64,000 bases of DNA from Moraxella sp. VT-16-12 (GTDB lineage Bacteria; Pseudomonadota; Gammaproteobacteria; Pseudomonadales; Moraxellaceae): the NCBI RefSeq assembly GCF_002224245.2, contig NZ_NKHK02000001.1, positions 331,154-395,153 of the forward strand. Direction: 5' to 3'. The notes below the pieces were generated by a model. It saw nothing but the letters and a program-made list of their open reading frames with translations, was not told where the DNA came from and ran no database searches. Every line of letters begins with the position of its first letter. The stretch's first letter is position 1. This document shows positions 7,138-16,067 of the stretch, one piece after another. A program made the position numbers and the translations under genes.

Positions 7138-8967
7138 GTGACAAATTTTGCAAAAACGAGTTTGGCGATTGCTGTAACGGTGTTGATGACGGCATGTGCT
7201 TCCAACAAAGGTGGATTTGACTTAAACCAAGTTGAGCCACCGCCAAGAGCACAAGATAATAAACCAAAATTACAAGACGCACCCAGTGAGCCACGTACCC
7301 AAGAGCAGCTAGATGCGATGATGGAGCCGTCATTGGGGGTGGAGGTGTCATTGCTTAAACGTGATACAGGCAGAAATTCTGCCGAAGAGCACAAATCTTT
7401 TAGTGCCAATGACATAGTGGTTATTGGTGATGAGTTTGATAAACTCACCGAACGTCAAATTAGAGGTTTAAGAGCGAAAAAAGGTCGTGAGTATGCCGAA
7501 ATCTCTGGTACTCATGATCATCAAAGTGGTTTTTTTGCCAGTCGCAATCGTGAATATATGAAATTTGTCAAGTCAGGTTGGGTGGCGGATTTGACGGCAA
7601 GACCTGTGTTTTTAAATGGACAAATCCATCGTGGACCCAATGGAATTGTGTTTTATTTGGGTAAAAATCCTGCTACCGCTTTGCCAATAGGTCAGGTGAT
7701 TACCTATAAAGGCGATTGGGATTTTGCTACCAATGTGGTCAAATCTCGCCCACAGTCTGATGAATTTAAACTGGATCAGGGGGTGGCAACCAATCCGGGG
7801 GATTATCACAGTGCTTTTTCTTATAATGAATCGGTGAGTAATGATGCCAGATTACGCGAGGCAGGCATTCATAAAGACGGCAGTCAGCCACACAGTCATA
7901 CCAGTGAGTTTACAGTGGATTTTGACAAAAAAACGCTGACAGGCACCTTAAAATACAATAAATATGATAAAGCCACCAAATCATCAACCAGCATTGACCG
8001 ATATAACATTGATGCCAAACTTTATGGCAACCGCTTTCGGGGTAACGCCAAATCAACCAATACTAGCGATGCTTACTTTGGTGCCAGTTCAAGCACCTTA
8101 GAAGGCGGATTTTTTGGTGCTAATGCCGAAGAGCTGGCAGGTAAGTTTTTGACAGATGATAATTCGCTGTTTGGTGTGTTTGGGGCGCGTCAGTTTAAAG
8201 ATGGCAAGCACGTTGATGGCGATAATGTTGCCAAAGCTGACAGGGCTTTTGATGCAATTGCCATCAATACAAATGGCTTTGGAAAACGAGATTTGGACAC
8301 CTTTGGCGACGCCACCAAACTGGTCATCAATGGTCGCTCGTTTTCATTGTTACCAGCCAATGCAGCGGAGCAGTTTATTGCTCACAACACCCATGATTTA
8401 AAAAATGGCAGCAGTTTGGTTACCAATGCGTGTTGTAGCAATCTAAGCTATGTCAAATTTGGCAACTATTTTACTAGCACAGGCGACAGCAAAAGCGATG
8501 GCCATCTATTTTTGACGGGTGAACGCACGCCACTGGCACAAATGCTCACCACAGGACAGTATGAATATGTGGGGACTTGGGAAGCCAATGTTTTAACCCA
8601 AGGTCAAAAGGTTGGTGGTGTCAGTCCCAGTCAGGGTGTGGCAGGTAGCCGAGCAAAATTTGGTGTGGATTTTGCTGCCAAGACATTAACGGGCTCTTTG
8701 TATCAAGAAAATGGCGCAAAGCCTGCTATCATCATCAAAGATGGGGTGATTAGTGGTAATGGATTTAGTGCCAAATTTGAAAGTGGTGCATCAGGATTTG
8801 TGCTAGATAGAACCACAGGCGATGCTGCTCATGTGTTTGGTAGTGTGTCAGGGGCTTTTTACGGGCCAGAAGCGATTGAGCTTGGTGGTTATTTTAAAAG
8901 CGATGAAGCAAGCAAAGATAAGATTGGTGGCGTCTTTGGTGCAAAAAAACAAGTACTCACTCAGTAA
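7138..8967 (+). CDS. TbpB-like surface lipoprotein (host iron-protein binding)
   Basis: A 609-residue outer-membrane-anchored lipoprotein of the transferrin/lactoferrin-binding protein B family. The start is GTG at 7138: GGAG lies 7 bases upstream, and the signal peptide begins there with lipobox MTAC and Cys20. The architecture is two lobes, each ending in the family's barrel motif: GGFFGANAEELAGKF (about residues 322-336) and GAFYGPEAIELGGYF (about 578-592). The segment DRYNIDAKLYGNRFRG is typical of TbpB. The protein lacks the long Asp/Glu-rich stretches common in LbpB, which favours a TbpB-type role, but the ligand is not proven. Export to the surface in this family usually needs a Slam protein, not seen here. 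The receptor gene follows after 21 bases. Confidence 0.85.
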   Translation: MTNFAKTSLAIAVTVLMTACASNKGGFDLNQVEPPPRAQDNKPKLQDAPSEPRTQEQLDAMMEPSLGVEVSLLKRDTGRNSAEEHKSFSANDIVVIGDEFDKLTERQIRGLRAKKGREYAEISGTHDHQSGFFASRNREYMKFVKSGWVADLTARPVFLNGQIHRGPNGIVFYLGKNPATALPIGQVITYKGDWDFATNVVKSRPQSDEFKLDQGVATNPGDYHSAFSYNESVSNDARLREAGIHKDGSQPHSHTSEFTVDFDKKTLTGTLKYNKYDKATKSSTSIDRYNIDAKLYGNRFRGNAKSTNTSDAYFGASSSTLEGGFFGANAEELAGKFLTDDNSLFGVFGARQFKDGKHVDGDNVAKADRAFDAIAINTNGFGKRDLDTFGDATKLVINGRSFSLLPANAAEQFIAHNTHDLKNGSSLVTNACCSNLSYVKFGNYFTSTGDSKSDGHLFLTGERTPLAQMLTTGQYEYVGTWEANVLTQGQKVGGVSPSQGVAGSRAKFGVDFAAKTLTGSLYQENGAKPAIIIKDGVISGNGFSAKFESGASGFVLDRTTGDAAHVFGSVSGAFYGPEAIELGGYFKSDEASKDKIGGVFGAKKQVLTQ

Positions 8968-8988
8968 GTTATTTTTGGGGATTGATTT

Positions 8989-11835
8989 ATGATGACACAA
9001 CAGCCAGCCAAGTTTCAAATGCGCACAATCTACTTGGCGATTTTAACCGCTTCATTGAGCGTAACTGCCTATGCACAAACTGATACGACTGATGAAGAGA
9101 ACAAAGCCCAACCCCATGTTGAGCTAGAGGCATTGACCGTTACCATCTCCAAACGTGTGGGGCGAAAAAGCACCGAAGTAACAGGGCTTGGCAAAATCGT
9201 CAAGCACAGCCAAGACATTGACAAAGAGCAGATTATGGGCATACGAGATTTGACGCGTTATGACCCTGGTATTGCTGTGGTGGAGCAGGGACGTGGAGCA
9301 AGTAGCGGCTATTCCATTCGTGGCGTGGACAGAAACCGTGTGGGCTTGCAGGTAGATGGCTTGGTGCAAACCCAGTCTTATATTACTGAGCATTCAGATG
9401 CCAATGGTGGTGCCATCAATGAAATAGAGTACGAAAATGTGCGTTCCATTGAGCTAAGTAAAGGTTCAGCATCAGCCGAGTTTGGTAGTGGTGCTTTGGG
9501 TGGGGCGGTGAGTTTTCGCACCAAAGAGCCAGATGACATCATCAAAGACGGTCAAGACTGGGGTGTGGATGTCAAAAGTGCCTATAGCAGCAAAAACAAA
9601 CAATTTGCCAATACAGTCGGCGTGGCAGGTAGGGCAGGTAAGTTTGAAGGCTTGATGCAGTTTACACATCGTAAGGGTGAAGAGATAAAAGCTCATAAAT
9701 CAGTCAAGGACATCTCTCAAAGCATCACTCGTGCAGGGGCATTTGTTACGCCATATGAGCTAAGACCAGCCCCTTGGAATGCCTCAGGTCAGCCAGAGAC
9801 ACAAAAGCGAGCAGGTTGGTTTATTTTAAAAGAAGAATGCCCAACCTTGACAAACTGCACACCAAAACCCAAAGCGGAAATCACCCAAGAGCCACACACA
9901 CGTCATACGCCTCGCACTGAACCACCCTACACCCCAAAAGAGCAGGCAATCTATGACAGTATGAGTCATATTACTGAGCAGGTAAGTAGCGAAGATTATA
10001 CAGGCGATGACCGTGTTTTGCCAGACCCAATGGAATATCAGTCTAAGTCTTGGCTATTAAAAGGCGGTTATCATTTGACCGACAGTCATTATCTTGGTGC
10101 GGTGCTTGAAAGTACCAAGCAAGAATATGACGTGCAGGACAAAACCAAGCCAGCATATCTAAGTTTGGCAGACCTTAGATTAAACAACGAACGTGGTTCG
10201 CTTGCTCGTGGCTTATACATGGGCAATAACATCAACGAAGGCATTGTGCTTGATGTAAATCCGCTAAGAATTACACCGATTTATACACGTGGTGTTTATT
10301 ATGATGAGCATCATGACAAATCACGCTATGGTGCCATTTATAAATATACCAGCCCCAACACCAAAGCCTTGGTGGATAGCTTGTCTTTGAGTTTTGACCG
10401 CCAAGACATTTCGGTGGACACCTTTTTGCATGAGCATCGTTGTTCTGCTTATCCTAATTTTGATAAAAACTGTCAGCCCAGCATTGATAAACCTTGGTCG
10501 TCTTATTATTCACATCGCAACACCTATGAAGAGATTCATAACGTTTGGCAGTTGTCGGCGGATAAGCGTTTTGATGTTGCCAAAATGACTCACAAAGTCA
10601 ATGTATTGGCAGGCGTGGATAACTTTAAATCCAATTTGTATCGTGGGGATTTTATCAGCAAAAACGCAGATGCTAAGTGGCGAGGCTTAAATGGTCGTGG
10701 CACTTATGAAGACCCTGATGTGTATGAGCGTTTGCCTATTGAAGTGATTACCACCAATAACTGTAAAGCTGACGGTGTGGGTTTGGCTTTGTGTGGTACA
10801 CGTACCATCACAGGGCACAACCAGTTTGTTGCTTTAAGAGACCACATTGACATCAATAAATATGCCAAACTGGGCTTGGGCGTGCGTTACGACAAACATC
10901 ATTTTAAGTCAGATGACCCCTACACAGGCACAGGCAAATATGGTAACTGGTCATATAATGCAGGTATCACCATCAACCCGATTGATAATATTGCTGTGTC
11001 TTATCGTTATTCTAATGCCTTTCGTGTGCCAGCCTTTTATGAGCTGTTTGGTAGACGTGGCTCATTTGACTCAAGCAACCCCATCAGTCATGAGCAGCAG
11101 CACGTCTCCAACCTAAAACCAGAAAAAGCCACCAACCAAGAGATTGGTATTGGCTTTTTGGGGCAGTTTGGTTATGTGGAAGTCAGTCATTTTAACAATA
11201 AATACAAAGACTTAATCACGACAGCTTCTCGCAGACCAGATTTAAGCCAGCCAGCAACAGATGATGGTTATCACAATGTCCATGACATCACCCTAAATGG
11301 CATCAACTTGATTAGTAAGATTGACTGGTACGGCGTGTCTGAAAAACTGCCAGATGGTTTGTATAGCACATTTGCTTATAACAAAATCAAAGTCAAAGAT
11401 GCTTCTGCCAAAGCAGGGTTTGTGCACACCACATCACCTTTATTGGACACCTTGCAGCCAGCTCGCTATGTGGCAGGTTTGGGCTATGACCACCCCAATG
11501 GTCAATGGGGGGTTAATATGATGGCAACCTACTCTAAGGCTAAAAACACCGATGAGCTATTGGGACAAAAACGGGGCGGATATGGTGGCGATGTCGCTGC
11601 CACCAAAGTTGCCAGTAAGCATTGGTACACCTACGATTTGACAGGCTTTTGGAACATCAACCAAAACTTTACCTTGCGTGCGGGGGCTTATAATCTCCTA
11701 AATCGTAAGTATAGCACTTGGGAGTCTATCCGTCAGTCGTCTGCCAATGCCGTCAATCAAGACAAAAGCAAAAATTTGGCACGTTATGCCGCACCGGGGC
11801 GTAATTTTAGTGTGGCACTTGAAATGAAGTTTTAA
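8989..11835 (+). CDS. TonB-dependent receptor, TbpA/LbpA-like
   Basis: A 948-residue outer-membrane iron transporter, the expected partner of the lipoprotein just upstream. A signal peptide spans residues 1-30 (cut near AYA|QTD), and the TonB-box region is LEALTVTI. The plug contains GIRDLTRYDPGIAVVEQGRG, then YSIRGVDRNRVGLQVDG and ELSKGSASAEFGSGALGGAV, all characteristic of the transferrin/lactoferrin receptor group. The C-terminus ends in Phe (ALEMKF). Three close Cys pairs (284/290, 485/495, 592/602) lie in predicted surface loops and probably form disulfides. A Pro/Thr-rich loop follows the first pair. TbpA, LbpA or another host-protein receptor cannot be distinguished by eye. Confidence 0.88.
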   Translation: MMTQQPAKFQMRTIYLAILTASLSVTAYAQTDTTDEENKAQPHVELEALTVTISKRVGRKSTEVTGLGKIVKHSQDIDKEQIMGIRDLTRYDPGIAVVEQGRGASSGYSIRGVDRNRVGLQVDGLVQTQSYITEHSDANGGAINEIEYENVRSIELSKGSASAEFGSGALGGAVSFRTKEPDDIIKDGQDWGVDVKSAYSSKNKQFANTVGVAGRAGKFEGLMQFTHRKGEEIKAHKSVKDISQSITRAGAFVTPYELRPAPWNASGQPETQKRAGWFILKEECPTLTNCTPKPKAEITQEPHTRHTPRTEPPYTPKEQAIYDSMSHITEQVSSEDYTGDDRVLPDPMEYQSKSWLLKGGYHLTDSHYLGAVLESTKQEYDVQDKTKPAYLSLADLRLNNERGSLARGLYMGNNINEGIVLDVNPLRITPIYTRGVYYDEHHDKSRYGAIYKYTSPNTKALVDSLSLSFDRQDISVDTFLHEHRCSAYPNFDKNCQPSIDKPWSSYYSHRNTYEEIHNVWQLSADKRFDVAKMTHKVNVLAGVDNFKSNLYRGDFISKNADAKWRGLNGRGTYEDPDVYERLPIEVITTNNCKADGVGLALCGTRTITGHNQFVALRDHIDINKYAKLGLGVRYDKHHFKSDDPYTGTGKYGNWSYNAGITINPIDNIAVSYRYSNAFRVPAFYELFGRRGSFDSSNPISHEQQHVSNLKPEKATNQEIGIGFLGQFGYVEVSHFNNKYKDLITTASRRPDLSQPATDDGYHNVHDITLNGINLISKIDWYGVSEKLPDGLYSTFAYNKIKVKDASAKAGFVHTTSPLLDTLQPARYVAGLGYDHPNGQWGVNMMATYSKAKNTDELLGQKRGGYGGDVAATKVASKHWYTYDLTGFWNINQNFTLRAGAYNLLNRKYSTWESIRQSSANAVNQDKSKNLARYAAPGRNFSVALEMKF

Positions 11836-11856
11836 ACATTAAACAGCCAAACGAAT

Positions 11857-11894
11857 AAAAATGCTAGCATGACAAATGTCGGCTGGCATTTTTT
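11857..11894 (+). terminator. intrinsic terminator after the receptor gene
   Basis: AAAATGCTAGC pairs with GCTGGCATTTT (one G-T pair) across a 13-base loop and is followed by T-rich sequence. Confidence 0.85.
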
Positions 11895-11981
11895 ATTACC
11901 ATGATTTGCCATAACCATCTTATTAACATTGACCCAATGCCTTTTTGGTGCTGTTTTTATGATAAAAATGATGGCGTGTTT

Positions 11982-12023
11982 TTGTATTTTTACCCCAAAT
12001 GATTTATAATAATGGTTATTATT
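11982..12023 (+). promoter_or_regulatory. promoter and Fur box of the efe operon
   Basis: TTGTAT (11982-11987) and TATAAT (12005-12010) are spaced by 17 bases. TATAATAATGGTTATTATT (12005-12023) is a near-palindrome of Fur-box type covering the -10 and start region. Confidence 0.7.
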
Positions 12024-12047
12024 TCTTTATGACAAAAAGGAGAAAAT

Positions 12048-12935
12048 ATGGCTAATTTCACCCCAAAATCGCTACTTGTTGCTTTGGCACTGGCACTGTC
12101 TTTGAGTGCTTGCCAAAAACCTGAGGACAAAGCCACCGACACCCCAAAAACACCAACCAGCGACACCACCAAAGCTGATACAGTACAAGCAAATACAGCC
12201 CAAACCAGCGTGGATTTATCTGCCGAAACTGCCGAATATAAAAAATGGGTAGAAGGTGAGATTGATATGCTACTTACTGGTAGCGAAAAGTTTGTCGCAC
12301 TGTTAAAAGAAGGCAAAATTGATGAGGCCAAAGCCTTGTATCCTTTGGTGCGTATGCACTTTGAGCGTAGTGAGCCTATCGCTGAGAGTTTTGGCGACCT
12401 TGACCCACGCATTGATAACCGTGAAGCTGACTTGGAGCAAGGTGAGAAATGGACAGGTTTTCATGCCATTGAAAAAATCCTTTGGGTAGAAAATACCACC
12501 AAAGGCACCGAAGCGTTGGCTGACCAGCTTATCGCTGACATCAAGGAGTTGCGTGCCAAAATCCCTACCGCCGAAGTAACCGGTGAGCTGATGATTCAAG
12601 GCTCGGTAGATTTGCTGAACGAAGTTTCCACCACCAAAATCACTGGCGAAGAAGAGATTTTTTCAAAAACTGATTTGTATGATTTTAAAGCCAATATTGA
12701 AGGGGCACAAAAGATTTTTGAGATTTTAACGCCAAAAATCCAAGAAAAAGACCCCCAATTAGTCAAAACGCTCAACGATAGCTTTAAAAATGTCAATGGA
12801 CTTTTGGATAAATATAAAGTGGGCGATAAGGATTATAAGCCTTATACTGATTTGACTGCCGAAAACACCAAAGAGCTTGCCGAAGCGGTCAATAAACTCG
12901 GTGAGCCATTGGCACAGATGGGCGTGATTTTGTAA
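12048..12935 (+). CDS. efeO: EfeO-like imelysin-family iron-binding lipoprotein
   Basis: A 295-residue protein with an N-terminal lipoprotein signal (lipobox LSAC, Cys22) and a Lys/Thr/Asp linker to about residue 55. The rest is an imelysin (M75/EfeO) domain. The conserved HxxE motif occurs as GFHAIEKILW at about residue 139, and RxxxEPIAESFGDLDPRID matches the EfeO core. It lacks the N-terminal cupredoxin domain of classic E. coli EfeO, as do many EfeM-type versions. It likely hands periplasmic iron to the permease encoded two genes downstream. AAGGAG precedes the ATG, and a Fur-like box is at the promoter. It heads an operon with efeB and the FTR1 permease. Confidence 0.88.
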   Translation: MANFTPKSLLVALALALSLSACQKPEDKATDTPKTPTSDTTKADTVQANTAQTSVDLSAETAEYKKWVEGEIDMLLTGSEKFVALLKEGKIDEAKALYPLVRMHFERSEPIAESFGDLDPRIDNREADLEQGEKWTGFHAIEKILWVENTTKGTEALADQLIADIKELRAKIPTAEVTGELMIQGSVDLLNEVSTTKITGEEEIFSKTDLYDFKANIEGAQKIFEILTPKIQEKDPQLVKTLNDSFKNVNGLLDKYKVGDKDYKPYTDLTAENTKELAEAVNKLGEPLAQMGVIL

Positions 12936-12990
12936 TAAATCAGTTGTCATTAAATAAATGGTCTTTGGATTGGTGTCATAGGAGTGTGTG

Positions 12991-14223
12991 ATGAAAGACA
13001 TAAAAAACACCCGTCGGGCATTTTTAGGCAAAATGGGTGCGGTGTCTGCGTTGGGTGTGGGCGCATTGGTCGTAGGGTGCGACAAACAATCTGCTCAAAC
13101 AAATCCGCCACCACCCACGCCACAAAACAAAAACTGCTTTGCCGACATTCGCCATGAGTTTTATGGTGAACATCAGTCAGGCATCGTTACGCCCGCTCAA
13201 AGGCACATTTATTTTTTGGTGGTGGATTTGCATAATACTGACAAAGCCCAAATCGCCCAAATGTTCAAAGATTGGACACAGTACTCAGAACGTTTGATGA
13301 AGGGTGAAAATATCCAAGCCTATGACACCAATCCCCATGTGCCCCCCATTGATACAGGAGAAGCGGATAGCCTTGGGGCGTATGGTTTGACCTTGACTTT
13401 TGGGGTCAGCCCATCTTTTTTTGACAAACTGGGGCTACAAGACAAAAAACCACCAGAGCTAAGTGAATTGCCCAAATTTCCCCGCGACCAAATTCGTCCT
13501 GAGCTGTCAGGGGGTGATATTTGCATACAAGCGTGTAGCGAAGACCCACAGGTGGCGTTTCATGCGGTGCGTCAGCTGGTGCGTCAAGCCCGAGACAAAA
13601 TCACAATGAAATGGTCGCAGTCAGGGTTTAATGCCTTTGATGATGGCAAAGACACCCCCCGCAACCTATTTGCCTTCAAAGATGGTACTGCCAACCAAGA
13701 CACTTTAAAGGATACCGACAAATGGCTGTGGTCGGACAATCAAGGCTGGTTTGCAGATGGTACTTATTTGGTGGCACGCATTATCCAAATGCATCTTGAA
13801 ACTTGGGACAGAACCAGCCTAAAAGGTCAAGAAGACACCTTTGGTCGCCACCGAGATAGTGGGGCAGGTATTGGTCAATCAGGCGAGTTTGATGAGCTTG
13901 ATGTTAATGCCACCGATGATAAAGGCAATCTGGTGATTGATACGACCACACACGCTGGCATTGCCAAACGTACGGGCTTGCAATTGTTACGCCGTTCGTT
14001 TTCGTACAGTAGTGGCATTGACCCAAAAACAGGGCAGTTTAACGCAGGGCTTTTGTTCATCTCCTTTCAAAAACACCCCATGCAATTTAGTGCCATTCAA
14101 AACGCCTTTGGTAATACAGATAAGATGACCGAATATACCACGCATATCGGTAGTGGTTTGTTTGCTTGTTTTGGTGGAATAAAACAAGGCGAGTATTTGG
14201 GGCAAAAACTGTTTGAATCCTAA
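12991..14223 (+). CDS. efeB: Dyp-type haem peroxidase EfeB (deferrochelatase)
   Basis: A 410-residue DyP peroxidase. The N-terminus has a twin-Arg signal, TRRAFLGKMG with Arg8/Arg9, and the hydrophobic stretch ends in VVGC (Cys30), a lipobox-like sequence. It may therefore be a Tat-exported lipoprotein. The family motif FAFKDGTANQD (catalytic Asp) is at about residue 230, FGRHRDSGAGIG supplies the proximal His region, and LLRRSFSYSSG carries a conserved Arg. EfeB acts in the periplasm and is proposed to release or oxidise iron for the EfeUO system. The ATG at 12991 follows AGGAG by about 6 bases. The gene lies between efeO and the permease gene. Confidence 0.92.
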   Translation: MKDIKNTRRAFLGKMGAVSALGVGALVVGCDKQSAQTNPPPPTPQNKNCFADIRHEFYGEHQSGIVTPAQRHIYFLVVDLHNTDKAQIAQMFKDWTQYSERLMKGENIQAYDTNPHVPPIDTGEADSLGAYGLTLTFGVSPSFFDKLGLQDKKPPELSELPKFPRDQIRPELSGGDICIQACSEDPQVAFHAVRQLVRQARDKITMKWSQSGFNAFDDGKDTPRNLFAFKDGTANQDTLKDTDKWLWSDNQGWFADGTYLVARIIQMHLETWDRTSLKGQEDTFGRHRDSGAGIGQSGEFDELDVNATDDKGNLVIDTTTHAGIAKRTGLQLLRRSFSYSSGIDPKTGQFNAGLLFISFQKHPMQFSAIQNAFGNTDKMTEYTTHIGSGLFACFGGIKQGEYLGQKLFES

Positions 14224-14239
14224 CCAATAAGGGATTGCC

Positions 14240-15985
14240 ATGAAGTCTGCCATAAAAATTTTTATGCTGTTTTGGTGTTTGTGGCTGGGGGTGTGTACGC
14301 CCACATGGGCACAAACCAACACTCAGGATGCTGTTGTTACAACCACCAAAGCCAATTTTAGTCCCATTTTTATCAAGCTGTCTGATGCGATGGGGCAGGT
14401 GCGTACAGATAAAGCACAAGAAGCCATACCACTTTTGCAGAGTGCTTATGATGAGTTTAACGCCTTGCAAATTGGCGATAGTCCCCTAAAAGATAAAGCA
14501 CAGACCGCCTTCAAAGAAGCCATTGCCACCCCCAACAATCACACTTTGTCCGTGCTGTCTGTGGCTTTGTATGATTTGGAAAAACAGCAAAACCCCACCG
14601 ATTATACTGCCAAGCGTGCCAAATTTGCCAAAAACATCACCCCTGCTCTTGATAAGCTGACCAAAACGGTTCATAACTTTGAGCAAGATGGCGATATTGG
14701 CAAATTAAAAGTGGCGTATGATGGCTTTAATCGTGCGTGGGTGTCAGGCGAGCGTGTGGTGCGTAATACCAGCATGGCACATTATGGCAAAATAGAAACG
14801 GCGATGGCACTTATGCGAGTGGGCATAGAAAGCACGCCACCAAATCTGACAAGTATCAAGGATAATCTGGATAAATTAAGCACTGCCATTGACAGCTACA
14901 ATCGTGGCGAAACTATTACTCAAACCGTTCAAGATGTGGATTTGGCGTATGGCATTGAGCTGTTGCAAGCAGGGCTTGATGCTTTTAAAAATAATGACCA
15001 TGCCACAGCTTCGGCAAAACTTGGTGCATTCATTGATGCGTGGGTGGTTTTTGAAGGACAAGTCAGCACACGCAATCCTGCTTTGTACAGCAAGGTAGAA
15101 AGTCAAATCCCCATCATCATGGCGACAGGCGATAAAAAAGCACAGCAAGATTTGCAAACCATCATTGATGAGCTGTCTGCCATCAACCCCACCAGTAGCT
15201 ATACGGCGATAGATTCCATGCTGATTTTGTTAAGAGAAGGTTTGGAAGCACTCTTAATCATCATGGCATTGGTGGCAGCATTGACCGCTGCCAACCAACC
15301 TAAGGGCAAAAAATGGGTCTATTCAGGTGTGGGCGTGGGGCTTGTGGCAAGTGTGGCAGGGGCGATAATTTTACAAAAGCTGTTTCCTGCCATGACATCA
15401 GGAGCAAATCGTGAAGCCTTAGAAGGTGTGGTTGGTATTGTGGCGGTGGTGATGATGCTTGGTGTGGGCGTATGGCTGCACAGCAAATCATCAGTTAAAG
15501 CATGGAACGCCTATATTGACAGTTATATGGGTCGGGCATTAAGTACAGGCAGCTTTGTGGGGCTGTTTGGGCTGAGCTTTTTGTCGGTGTTTCGTGAAGG
15601 GGCAGAGACGATTTTGTTTTATGCAGGGATTTTACCCAACATTAGCACGGCTGATTTTTTGCTTGGTGTTGCTATGGCACTGCTGATTTTGGCGGTGGTT
15701 GCTTTTATCATGGTCAAAACATCGCTGAAATTGCCCATTCCTAAGCTGTTTTTGGTATTGACATGGCTGATTTATGGGCTTGGGTTTAAGATTTTGGGTG
15801 TGAGTATCTCAGCATTGCAACTGACAGGACAGCTACCTTATACCATCGTGCCAAACGTACCCACCATGACATGGCTGGGCTTTTATCCAACCGTGCAGGG
15901 CATGATAACTCAGGGGCTGTATGTGCTGGTGATTGTGGTGTTGTGGGTAATAAAACGCACAAAAGATAAGCACAGATTTTTTTAG
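14240..15985 (+). CDS. efeU: FTR1-family ferrous iron permease with periplasmic N-terminal domain
   Basis: A 581-residue protein. A signal peptide covers residues 1-25 (cut near TWA|QTN), followed by about 300 residues of helical periplasmic domain and then seven membrane helices of the iron permease FTR1/EfeU. The two iron-translocating REGxE motifs are visible: LLREGLEALLI (about residue 332) and VFREGAETILF (about 452). The long N-terminal domain distinguishes it from the roughly 276-residue E. coli EfeU and is common in COG0672 proteins with a fused periplasmic module. It starts 16 bases after efeB, so it is co-transcribed. It transports iron delivered by EfeO/EfeB. Confidence 0.92.
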   Translation: MKSAIKIFMLFWCLWLGVCTPTWAQTNTQDAVVTTTKANFSPIFIKLSDAMGQVRTDKAQEAIPLLQSAYDEFNALQIGDSPLKDKAQTAFKEAIATPNNHTLSVLSVALYDLEKQQNPTDYTAKRAKFAKNITPALDKLTKTVHNFEQDGDIGKLKVAYDGFNRAWVSGERVVRNTSMAHYGKIETAMALMRVGIESTPPNLTSIKDNLDKLSTAIDSYNRGETITQTVQDVDLAYGIELLQAGLDAFKNNDHATASAKLGAFIDAWVVFEGQVSTRNPALYSKVESQIPIIMATGDKKAQQDLQTIIDELSAINPTSSYTAIDSMLILLREGLEALLIIMALVAALTAANQPKGKKWVYSGVGVGLVASVAGAIILQKLFPAMTSGANREALEGVVGIVAVVMMLGVGVWLHSKSSVKAWNAYIDSYMGRALSTGSFVGLFGLSFLSVFREGAETILFYAGILPNISTADFLLGVAMALLILAVVAFIMVKTSLKLPIPKLFLVLTWLIYGLGFKILGVSISALQLTGQLPYTIVPNVPTMTWLGFYPTVQGMITQGLYVLVIVVLWVIKRTKDKHRFF

Positions 15986-16032
15986 TTATTGGACTGTTAT
16001 TGACCAAGCTTGAAATTATTTTTAATTTTAGC

Positions 16033-16051
16033 GATAATGATATGTATTTTT
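16033..16051 (+). promoter_or_regulatory. weak Fur-box-like sequence upstream of cydD
   Basis: GATAATGATATGTATTTTT agrees with the Fur consensus in the first ten positions and only partly afterwards. It lies 17 bases before the proposed cydD start. It may be real or a chance AT-rich match. Confidence 0.25.
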
Positions 16052-16067
16052 GACTAAAATCATCATC

